Shown: positions 1 through 5,756 of the stretch, piece after piece | How positions within the stretch are numbered: the stretch's first letter is position 1 | Layout: each line of letters starts with the position of its first letter | Origin: an uncultured Bacilli bacterium | GTDB lineage: Bacteria; Bacillota_I; Bacilli_A; RF39; UBA660 | Length of the DNA: 7,474 bases | Reading direction: 5' to 3' | NCBI GenBank assembly: GCA_947591565.1 | Contig: CANQDH010000047.1 | Location: forward strand, 1-7,474 | Notes under the pieces: generated by a model | Seen by the model: the letters and a program-made list of their open reading frames with translations, nothing else | What the model was told of the DNA's origin: nothing | Databases searched by the model: none | Translations under genes and position numbers: made by a program

Positions 1-384
1 AATTCTTTTATTAATTTTAGACAACATGAAGAAACACATATTATGGAAAATGTTATATATCTAGAATTAAAAAGAAGAGGATACAATGTTGATGTTGGTC
101 TTATAGAATTAAAAGAAAAGAAAGAAAATGAGTATACTTATAAGCAATTAGAAGTGGATTTTGTTGCAAATAAGGGAAATAATAAAATATATATTCAATC
201 AGCGTTTAGCATGCCAAATGAGGAAAAGATTAAACAAGAAGAACGACCACTTTTAAAAATTAATGATTCTTTTAAAAAAGTTATAATTGTAAAAGATTAT
301 ATAAAAAGAACTAGAACTGAAGATGGAATAATAAAGATGAGTATATTTGATTTTTTACTAGACCAAGATAGCCTAAATTATTAA
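1..384 (+). CDS. AAA ATPase with DUF4143 domain, C-terminal end only (partial at window edge)
   Basis: The frame is open from base 1 to a TAA at 382-384, giving 127 residues, so the gene starts outside the window. An internal ATG at 43 would give 113 residues but is not a likely start: the residues before it (FRQHEETHIMENVIY) read as the usual junction found near the C-terminus of DUF4143 proteins. These belong to the AAA_14/DUF4143 family, typically about 400 residues, with an N-terminal P-loop ATPase and a C-terminal domain that resembles a degenerate nuclease fold. Here one sees the motif RGYNVDVG, then QLEVDFVA (the family's 'E.DFVA' strand) and KIYIQSAFSM (usually YIQVA). The cellular role of the family is poorly defined. 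Only the last third is visible, so I cannot tell whether the gene is intact upstream. Family recognition is from memory of the motifs. Confidence 0.85.
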   Translation, partial: NSFINFRQHEETHIMENVIYLELKRRGYNVDVGLIELKEKKENEYTYKQLEVDFVANKGNNKIYIQSAFSMPNEEKIKQEERPLLKINDSFKKVIIVKDYIKRTRTEDGIIKMSIFDFLLDQDSLNY

Positions 385-386
385 TA

Positions 387-414
387 AAAAACCGAATAGA
401 GAAATCTATTCTTT
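387..414. terminator. Hairpin terminator after the DUF4143 gene
   Basis: A perfect 7-bp stem (GAATAGA 394-400 with TCTATTC 405-411) is closed by a GAAA tetraloop, three bases past the stop codon region. It is flanked by a run of A on the left (385-390) and TTT on the right. The T run is better when read on the minus strand (GG then TTTTTT), so it may work in both directions. On the plus strand it is the natural end for the DUF4143 transcript, but with a weak U tract. Confidence 0.5.
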
Positions 415-496
415 CATTATTGGTGTATAGTTGTAGGTAACTATGACACTTGCTATATTAAGAAATTTGTTCGAACTTTTCGGACATTAAAATTAT

Positions 497-521
497 TCAT
501 CTCTATTTGGAGATGATTTTT
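497..521 (+). terminator. Intrinsic-terminator-like hairpin
   Basis: TCATCTC (497-503) pairs perfectly with GAGATGA (510-516) around a six-base loop, followed at once by five T (517-521). The shape is that of a plus-strand intrinsic terminator, but the stem is only 7 bp and modest in GC. No plus-strand gene lies between it and the earlier hairpin at 394-411, so it is either a back-up or a relic. Confidence 0.45.
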
Positions 522-531
522 AAATTGTAAT

Positions 532-552
532 AAAAAATCCCCACAGGATTTT
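532..552 (-). terminator. Terminator for the minus-strand AAA ATPase gene
   Basis: AAAATCC (534-540) and GGATTTT (546-552) form a 7-bp stem with a five-base loop. Read on the minus strand it is followed by a run of six T (the A run at 532-537 on the plus strand), 63 bases after the ATPase stop codon. This is the expected order for an intrinsic terminator of that gene. The right arm also fits a second, longer hairpin with 563-573. Confidence 0.5.
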
Positions 553-614
553 GATGTATTTGTCAAAATTCCTAATGGTTAAATAAATTGTATTTAATAA
601 ATTATGGCATCATC

Positions 615-1481
615 TTATTTTTTAGTAAATTCCTTTTCATATTCTTTAAAAAAGTTATAATATACTAGGACATTAGGCAACTCTGTCCAGTCTTTAGTTG
701 TTACAGGAATTTCATCCAAATCATAAATTTTGGCATCCATAAGTTTTAATAAAAATGGTGAATGTGTCGAAATTATAAATTGACAATTATAAAATCTCAC
801 AGAATCTTCTATAAATTTTTTTAATTTTAATTGATTTTCTGCAGATAAACTATTTTCTGGTTCATCTAAGATATAAATACCATCTTCTTTTATTTCTCTT
901 TCCCAAAACATAAGGGCTGATTCACCATTTGACCACTCCATAATATTATTATTTCCGAGTCGCTCTCTAACAAACCTAGACATTGATTGCCTTTTGGCTT
1001 CATAATTTGTTTTAAGTTCATCATAATTATCAAATGAATTTCCGTCTTTATGAAATTTATAATTTAAATATTCTTTACTTAATTTTTCTTTTTGCCTATT
1101 AACATTAGCATTTATGGAACGGATATCTAAAAGGTAATCAAATACATCATCACTTGTTATTAACTTGATTCTAGATGGTTCATCAAAAGACATTTCATAA
1201 TCACAATGTTCAACATATAAATCAAAATAGGATCCTTTATCAATAGAAGACTTTCTTGAAGCCTTTAATTTTTCTGAGATGATATTTATTAAGGTTGTTT
1301 TTCCTGAACCATTACCACCATAAAAAATAGTAATATTATCAAAATCAATCTTTTTAAAAGATTTAGTCGAGAATAAATGTAAGGGATAATAATTATTAAA
1401 TATTCTTCTCGTTTCTTCATAACATAATATATTATGTTCTTCATTTTCATCTAGTAAAGTAAATTGTTTTAAATAAACCAT
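615..1481 (-). CDS. Stand-alone AAA family ATPase (SMC/ABC-type head, AAA_21-like)
   Basis: A 288-residue ATPase of the SMC/RecF/ABC-ATPase-like group. The Walker A motif GGNGSGKT is at residues 55-62. An ABC-like signature SNGES is at 184-188. Walker B YILDEPE is at 203-209, and the switch histidine is in STHSPF at 239-243. Between Walker A and the signature lies about 120 residues of charged helical sequence, too short for a long SMC or Rad50 coiled coil. No TOPRIM, HNH or membrane domain is present, so it is not an OLD nuclease or a transporter. Relatives begin with the same MVYLKQFTL opening and occur as single genes in many Firmicutes with no settled role; the ATP-driven dimerisation is a family property, the function here is unknown. 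The start is the ATG at 1481, preceded by AGGAGG six bases upstream. No partner gene lies beside it on the same strand, so it appears to be a single-gene transcript. Confidence 0.9.
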   Translation of the reverse strand: MVYLKQFTLLDENEEHNILCYEETRRIFNNYYPLHLFSTKSFKKIDFDNITIFYGGNGSGKTTLINIISEKLKASRKSSIDKGSYFDLYVEHCDYEMSFDEPSRIKLITSDDVFDYLLDIRSINANVNRQKEKLSKEYLNYKFHKDGNSFDNYDELKTNYEAKRQSMSRFVRERLGNNNIMEWSNGESALMFWEREIKEDGIYILDEPENSLSAENQLKLKKFIEDSVRFYNCQFIISTHSPFLLKLMDAKIYDLDEIPVTTKDWTELPNVLVYYNFFKEYEKEFTKK

Positions 1482-1519
1482 TTTTATCCTCCTTTTTATA
1501 AAGATAAATATTTACAAAT

Positions 1520-1548
1520 ATTATACAATATTAAAGGATATTTTTCTA
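1520..1548 (-). promoter_or_regulatory. Candidate sigma-A promoter of the AAA ATPase gene
   Basis: A perfect -10 TATAAT reads on the minus strand at 1525-1520. Seventeen bases upstream, at 1548-1543, is TAGAAA, a 4/6 match to the -35 consensus. Transcription would begin near 1513, leaving a leader of about 32 bases with the AGGAGG site (1493-1488). In DNA this AT-rich, chance -10 boxes are common, so the position relative to the gene is the main support. Confidence 0.45.
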
Positions 1549-1560
1549 TATTATTCTCTC

Positions 1561-1589
1561 TTGAAATTATTTTCTAAAACTGATATCAT
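1561..1589 (+). promoter_or_regulatory. Candidate extended -10 promoter of the DUF1835 gene
   Basis: TTGAAA (1561-1566, 5/6 match) and TATCAT (1584-1589, 5/6 match) are 17 bases apart, and TG one base before the -10 makes it an extended -10. Start of transcription would be near 1596, with a leader of about 63 bases. A second TATAAT at 1591-1596 lacks a -35 at the right distance. The promoter sits back to back with that of the divergent ATPase gene. Confidence 0.45.
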
Positions 1590-1658
1590 TTATAATGAAC
1601 TTAGAAGTTAAAGTATAAGAATTGATAAACTAAATATTAATAAGGAGTGTATAAAAGT

Positions 1659-2390
1659 ATGAATACTTTAGAAATAGTATTTGGTTATTCTTGTTATCAT
1701 ACTATGCAAGAAAGTGGAATTAGTAAGAATATTTTAATGATGAATGTTTTATTTAACGTTGGTGATTTATCTAATATAGATGCTTGTAAAATTAAAATAC
1801 CAAATCAGTTATGTATGGAAGATAAAAATAGCAATTTTAAACAAGAATATAATATAATAATCGATAATATAAAACAAAAAAACAAAATTAGAATTTGGAC
1901 GGGTAGAAATGATATTTATTCATACTTAATTATGTTATATGTTTGTAGTATCATCAAAAAATATGATTATGAATTATATGTTGTCTATAGTGATGATTAT
2001 AATAAAGATTATCCTTCTCCTAGTGTAATGCGAAAAGAGGAACTTAAACAATTATCAAAATTAGAATATAAACTAACAAATCAGGACATAAATAACAACG
2101 CTAATATTTGGGAAAATTTGCTTCATAAAAACTCTGATTTAAGAATCATCAAAAATGGATGTGTAGAATCTGTTTCGATTGATTATTACGATAGTTTTAT
2201 TCTTAACACTTTAGAGAAAATGGGCAAAATTAAAATGGCCCAATTGGTAGCAAAACTTATGATGGATGTATATTTGCATGATATAATGTATGTCTATTTA
2301 ATAGAAAGATTAATAGAAGATGGCAAAATAAACATAACAATAGATAATAGTATTAGGTATTTTGAAAATCTTATCGAAGTAGCAAAATAA
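1659..2390 (+). CDS. DUF1835/DUF3658 domain protein, function unknown
   Basis: A 243-residue soluble protein with no signal peptide or membrane segment. It matches the DUF1835 family by its opening LEIVFGYS, the middle segment IRIWTGRNDIYSYL (78-90) followed by a hydrophobic helix and strand, and a C-terminal DUF3658-like half with LRIIKNG (161-167) and KMAQLVAKLM (192-201). Full length agrees with family members of about 230-330 residues. In DUF1835 proteins the arginine-tryptophan segment is conserved, but no reaction is established. The frame is open further upstream to a GTG at 1647, but that codon lies inside the ribosome-binding site TAAGGAGTG (1641-1649), so the ATG at 1659 is the likely start. 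It stands alone: divergent from the ATPase, convergent with the FemAB gene. In this family some members have an H-loop-like sensor role proposed, but nothing here tests it. Confidence 0.8.
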   Translation: MNTLEIVFGYSCYHTMQESGISKNILMMNVLFNVGDLSNIDACKIKIPNQLCMEDKNSNFKQEYNIIIDNIKQKNKIRIWTGRNDIYSYLIMLYVCSIIKKYDYELYVVYSDDYNKDYPSPSVMRKEELKQLSKLEYKLTNQDINNNANIWENLLHKNSDLRIIKNGCVESVSIDYYDSFILNTLEKMGKIKMAQLVAKLMMDVYLHDIMYVYLIERLIEDGKINITIDNSIRYFENLIEVAK

Positions 2391-2423
2391 ACCACCTTTT
2401 TACAATTAAAAAAGTCTACATTA

Positions 2424-2456
2424 AAACACCGTTTCTTAGACATAGAAGCGGTGTTT
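2424..2456. terminator. Bidirectional terminator between convergent genes
   Basis: A 13-bp stem (2424-2436 with 2444-2456, one G-T wobble) encloses a seven-base loop, with A runs on the left and T runs on both exits. It lies 33 bases after the DUF1835 stop and five bases after the FemAB stop on the other strand. This is the strongest hairpin in the window and serves both transcripts. Confidence 0.85.
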
Positions 2457-2461
2457 ATAGT

Positions 2462-3682
2462 TTATTTTTTCAATATTTTGCGAATAGGTGAAGCATTCCT
2501 ATATATAAAATATAAAGGTTTATTTGTAATTAACTCTAAATCTCCTATATATTCAATAGCTTTAGCATTAAAACTTAATTTAAAATTAGTTAACCCCGCA
2601 TATTTTTCTAAAGGTTTATTTGGATTGTTAATTCCTCCTAAATTAAATTTAGATATGCCTTCTTTAGAAAATTTTTCGATTAATTTCCAAATAAGCAAAT
2701 GTTTACCATTAAATTTTTTATAGCCTGTATTATATCCATCAATTAATAAAGTAGCTGTTTTACCATGTTTAACGATTAAAACAGAAGCAAGAACAATCCC
2801 TTTAGGTTCTGTTTTATTTAATTCCGTTGCATAGATAAGTTCCTTTTTTATACTATTAAGTTTTTTATCAATATTCATCTTTTTAGTAATAATATTTTTA
2901 TTTCGAGTATTTAAAAAGTTGTCATTGATTTTATCATTTAAATCTAAACATTCTTGATACTCTTTTCTTATTTTATTTAAATATTTTGTTGTATCCATTT
3001 TAGCATAATAAAATTCAGCACTTTTTTTCTTATTAAAGAAATACATTGTATCTTCAAAATAACTTAAATCTCTAGGATATTTTCTTTTCGTTTGCGAATA
3101 TAAATAATTTAAATTATCTTTATTTCCTTTATGTATAACGATACCATTACTTTCAGCACTTCTTATTTTCGTTTTAAGTTGTTTAGGTAGTTGATTAAAT
3201 AAAGTATTTATATCTTTATCTAAATCAATTATAGCTTCAAAACGCGGTTTTAACGCTTCAAAGGAGTTATTAAATCCTAAATGATAATAATCTAATCGTT
3301 TAAATCTTCTTAATATTTCATCAAATGAATCATCGTCATTTCCATCTTTATATATCATAGGACTTATTTTAATCGCAATAATATCTAATTTACCTAAATA
3401 TTTTTTAAGTAGGAAGGTAAAAGTTTTTAATAAAGATAGATTATTATAATCAATTAAAAAACCTCTAGGTGCATAAGCATATTTAAAATTATATTTTTTT
3501 TCAATTAAAATTAAAGAAGCGGCTACGATATTTTTCTTTTCGTCAATCATCCCCAGTAACATACTATCAAAATTTTGTTTATTCATAACAAAGGCATATT
3601 CTGGTGTCTGATATAAGGATTTATCTTTAAAATTTTCAATAAATAAATTAAATTCTTCATTTGATAATTCTTTAATATGCAT
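2462..3682 (-). CDS. FemAB family peptidoglycan aminoacyltransferase
   Basis: A 406-residue member of the FemA/FemB/FemX family, close to the usual 400-420. These cytoplasmic enzymes move an amino acid from aminoacyl-tRNA onto the stem peptide of lipid II to build the interpeptide bridge. Visible marks: YQTPEYAFVM near 24-33, YAPRGFLIDY at 70-79 (family 'RGP..D' region), two GNAT-like halves, a lysine-rich charged helical arm at about 232-290 as in the FemA coiled-coil arm, then LASVLIVKHG at 298-307, FNLGGI at 346-351 and YAGLTNFKLSF at 361-371. The C-terminus, YFIYRNASPIRKILKK, is basic and aromatic and could touch the membrane. The ATG start at 3682 has GAAGGTG five bases upstream. Which amino acid is added cannot be read from the sequence. 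The arm could instead suggest a tRNA-dependent transfer to another acceptor, but lipid II is the default. No cell-wall neighbour is in view. Confidence 0.88.
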   Translation of the reverse strand: MHIKELSNEEFNLFIENFKDKSLYQTPEYAFVMNKQNFDSMLLGMIDEKKNIVAASLILIEKKYNFKYAYAPRGFLIDYNNLSLLKTFTFLLKKYLGKLDIIAIKISPMIYKDGNDDDSFDEILRRFKRLDYYHLGFNNSFEALKPRFEAIIDLDKDINTLFNQLPKQLKTKIRSAESNGIVIHKGNKDNLNYLYSQTKRKYPRDLSYFEDTMYFFNKKKSAEFYYAKMDTTKYLNKIRKEYQECLDLNDKINDNFLNTRNKNIITKKMNIDKKLNSIKKELIYATELNKTEPKGIVLASVLIVKHGKTATLLIDGYNTGYKKFNGKHLLIWKLIEKFSKEGISKFNLGGINNPNKPLEKYAGLTNFKLSFNAKAIEYIGDLELITNKPLYFIYRNASPIRKILKK

Positions 3683-3708
3683 AAAATCACCTTCTTTTGA
3701 ATTAGATT

Positions 3709-3738
3709 ATTTTATCACATTTTAAACACAATAATCAA
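3709..3738 (-). promoter_or_regulatory. Promoter of the FemAB gene
   Basis: On the minus strand TTGATT (3738-3733) and TAAAAT (3714-3709) are separated by 18 bases; they match the consensus at 4 and 5 of 6 positions. The predicted transcript starts near 3702, about 20 bases before the ATG, and contains the GAAGGTG ribosome-binding site. Confidence 0.5.
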
Positions 3739-3745
3739 CTCTTTA

Positions 3746-3774
3746 TTCATAAATTCGCAAAAAAAAAATATATT
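3746..3774 (+). promoter_or_regulatory. Candidate promoter of the activase operon with a ten-A spacer tract
   Basis: TTCATA (3746-3751, 4/6) and TATATT (3769-3774, 5/6) are 17 bases apart, and the second half of the spacer is an unbroken run of ten A (3759-3768). Transcription would begin at about 3780, so the message would start at the AGGTGA ribosome-binding site. A run of this kind can slip in length and so change promoter spacing. The -35 match is weak and the region is extremely AT-rich. Confidence 0.3.
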
Positions 3775-3790
3775 TATCTAGGTGAACATA

Positions 3791-4696
3791 ATGGACAAGA
3801 TAAAAGTTGGTATACCAAGGGGGCTTTTTTATTATTACTATTATGATATTTGGAAACCTTTTTTTCAAGAATTAAATGTTGAAATCGTCGAAAGTATACC
3901 TACAAATAAAGATATTATTAGTAGGGGACTTAATTTAGCTAATGATGAAATGTGTTTATCGTTTAAAATATATTTAGGTCATATTGATTATTTAAAAGAT
4001 AAATGTGATTATCTTTTAGTACCACGTATTGATAATTATGGTTTAGCAAACCAGACATGTACTAATTTTTTAGCAGCTTACGATATTGTACACAATTTAG
4101 TCGATGTGAAAATTTTAAATTACAATATAGATTATCGAAAATGGGAGCAAGAATTAGATGGTTTATTTAAAATTGGTAAAGAGTTACATAAAAAAAGACG
4201 CGATATTATAAGAGCCTATCATGCCTCTATCAAAAGGTATGAAAAAAAGAAAAATAAAGATATTAAAGATAATTACGATAATCTTGATAAAGAAGGCTTA
4301 AAAATATTAATTGTATCACATCCTTACAACACTTATGATGAATATATTGGTAAACCTATACTTGAATATCTAAAACAGTTAGGAGTGATCATTATTTATT
4401 CAGATAAATTTGATACACTAGAAACAGAAGAACTAGCCTATAGTCTTTCAGATACCATTTATTTTAAATATTCGAAAGAAAATATAGGAGCAATCCCACT
4501 TGTTTATAAAAAAATAGATGGTATTATTTTTCTTTCAAGTTTTCCTTGCGGCTTAGATAGCCTTGTGAATGAATTAGTCATGCGTAAAATAAATAAACCA
4601 TATCTGAATTTAGTTGTTGATGATTTAGATTCTTTAACAGGAATAAAAACACGTTTAGAAAGTTTTATTGATATCCTTGAGCAGAAAAGAAATTAA
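3791..4696 (+). CDS. DUF2229 / HgdB-like acyl-CoA dehydratase activase-related protein (first subunit)
   Basis: A 301-residue cytoplasmic protein that opens with KVGIPRGLFYYYYYDIW (5-21), the hallmark of DUF2229 proteins, which share the fold of 2-hydroxyacyl-CoA dehydratase beta subunits. Conserved pieces follow: DEMCLSFKIYLGH (52-64), YLLVPRI (74-80), NQTCTNF (87-93), then a lysine-rich hinge (about 133-172), a second Rossmann-like half beginning LKILIVSHPYN (170-180), FLSSFPCGLDSLVNEL (247-262), and the closing GIKTRLESFIDILE (284-297). Cysteines 55, 90 and 253 are in the places where the family binds an iron-sulfur cluster. A GTG at 3782 would add three residues but lies in the ribosome-binding site AGGTGA (3780-3785), so ATG 3791 is chosen. 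It is the first gene of a three-gene operon and overlaps the next one by up to 29 bases. In other bacteria this domain is part of a single protein of roughly 1400 residues. The substrate is not known. Confidence 0.85.
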   Translation: MDKIKVGIPRGLFYYYYYDIWKPFFQELNVEIVESIPTNKDIISRGLNLANDEMCLSFKIYLGHIDYLKDKCDYLLVPRIDNYGLANQTCTNFLAAYDIVHNLVDVKILNYNIDYRKWEQELDGLFKIGKELHKKRRDIIRAYHASIKRYEKKKNKDIKDNYDNLDKEGLKILIVSHPYNTYDEYIGKPILEYLKQLGVIIIYSDKFDTLETEELAYSLSDTIYFKYSKENIGAIPLVYKKIDGIIFLSSFPCGLDSLVNELVMRKINKPYLNLVVDDLDSLTGIKTRLESFIDILEQKRN

Positions 4697-5756
4697 GCCT
4701 GTTGTGGCTTTTCCCCATATGGGTAATTATCATATTCCTGTTAAATATTTATTTTCGAAAATTTTAAAAGTTGAAGTTATGTCATCACCACCTATTACAA
4801 GTAAAACCGTTGAACTTGGAACCAAATATAGTCCTGATTTTGTGTGTACACCATTTAAATACACACTTGGTACTTTTTTAGAATGTTTAGAAAAGGGGGC
4901 TAATATCCTTGTTCAAGCTGGAGGGGGTTGCAGGTATGGCTACTATAGTGAACTTCAGGAACAAATTTTAAATGATTTAGGTTATAATTTTGAATATATT
5001 AATTTAGTTACAAAGGGTAAAACGAGCATCAAACATATTATCAAAGAACTAAAAAAAATTAACCCGCATCTTCGCCAAGTGAAATTGTTTTACTACGGTT
5101 TAATTGCTAAACAAATGGTTAAATATATGGATAAAATTGATAATTTTATAAGAGAAAATATCGGTTTTGAAGTAGAAGAAAATAGTTTTATTAATTTACA
5201 AAATAAAATGTTAAGAAGATTTAGTAAAGTTAAAAGTTTATATCAGTTAAGAAAGATATATAAAAAATATTTAAAAGAATTTAAAGAAATAAAGGTAAAT
5301 AAAGGTGAACATCCTCTTAAGATAGGTATTATAGGTGAACTTTATACAGTTATGGAACCTTTTGCGAATTATTATTTAGAAAAATTACTTGCTAGCTATA
5401 ATATCGAAATAAAAAGATTTACTAATGTACATTATCTTTTATTTGAAAAAAAGAGGAAAGTTAAAAAATATTTAAAAGATGCAAAAAAATATATTAAATA
5501 TCGTATGGGTGCTGATGCTTCTGATAATATAGGTAGAACCAAATATTTATGCGAAAATGGTTATGATGGTATTATTCATATTAAATCATCTTTTTGTACA
5601 CCAGAAATAGGGGCTATGCCTATTATTAATAAAATATGTAATATTTATAATGTTCCTGTTATCTTTTTTAGTTTTGATGCGAATACATCAGAGGTTGGTA
5701 TTAAAACACGTATTGAAGCGTTTTATGATATGTTAGAAATGAGGAGAGGTAAGTGA
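4668..5756 (+). CDS. HgdB-like 2-hydroxyacyl-CoA dehydratase family protein (second subunit)
   Basis: Up to 362 residues, soluble. The N-terminal KPVVAFPHMGNYHIPVKYL (10-28) and SKYSP-like DFVCTPFKYTLG (57-68) are typical of this family, followed by LVQAGGGCRYGYY (81-93), a basic helical middle, HPLKIGIIGELYTVMEPF (about 216-234), HIKSSFCTPEIGAMP (304-318) and GIKTRIEAFYDMLEMRR (344-360). Cysteines 60, 88 and 310 (numbered from the TTG) are the likely cluster ligands. The start is unclear: no ATG precedes the first beta strand, and no good Shine-Dalgarno is present. TTG 4668 or TTG 4677 keeps the first strand; GTG 4704 or ATG 4719 would cut into it. Overlap with the previous stop points to translational coupling. 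The gene ends in TGA at 5754-5756, overlapping the GTG of the activator. It may be the catalytic partner, or a double-cubane-cluster protein, that the activator reduces. Confidence 0.83.
   Translation: MISLSRKEIKPVVAFPHMGNYHIPVKYLFSKILKVEVMSSPPITSKTVELGTKYSPDFVCTPFKYTLGTFLECLEKGANILVQAGGGCRYGYYSELQEQILNDLGYNFEYINLVTKGKTSIKHIIKELKKINPHLRQVKLFYYGLIAKQMVKYMDKIDNFIRENIGFEVEENSFINLQNKMLRRFSKVKSLYQLRKIYKKYLKEFKEIKVNKGEHPLKIGIIGELYTVMEPFANYYLEKLLASYNIEIKRFTNVHYLLFEKKRKVKKYLKDAKKYIKYRMGADASDNIGRTKYLCENGYDGIIHIKSSFCTPEIGAMPIINKICNIYNVPVIFFSFDANTSEVGIKTRIEAFYDMLEMRRGK

Larger units (their letters stand above)
415..614. other. Gene-free interval with hairpins, possible decayed element
   Basis: No convincing coding region lies between the DUF4143 gene and the ATPase gene. 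Besides the hairpins listed separately, the minus strand holds a 26-codon frame, read from about 489 down to a stop near 409, that ends ..YNYTPIMKE just before the hairpin at 394-411. Short relics like this are left when an insertion sequence decays, and the layout faintly recalls the 3' end of ISL3-type elements. I see no terminal inverted repeat or target duplication that would prove it. Confidence 0.25.

Noticed and set aside
43..384. A complete small 113-residue protein starting at ATG 43
   Set aside because: The frame is open to base 1 and the upstream residues match the DUF4143 family junction, so this is the end of a larger gene.
1647..1661. GTG 1647 as start of the DUF1835 gene
   Set aside because: The GTG is part of the TAAGGAGTG ribosome-binding site; ATG 1659 fits spacing and the family N-terminus.
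2451..2723. A 90-codon plus-strand open frame
   Set aside because: It lies wholly antisense to the well-supported FemAB gene, has no ribosome-binding site, and begins within the shared terminator hairpin.
4645..5720. Repeated DNA element: AAAACACGT occurs at about 4646, 5703 and 6044
   Set aside because: The first two encode the same KTR motif in paralogous proteins and the third is a chance KTR; no flanking similarity supports a repeat element.
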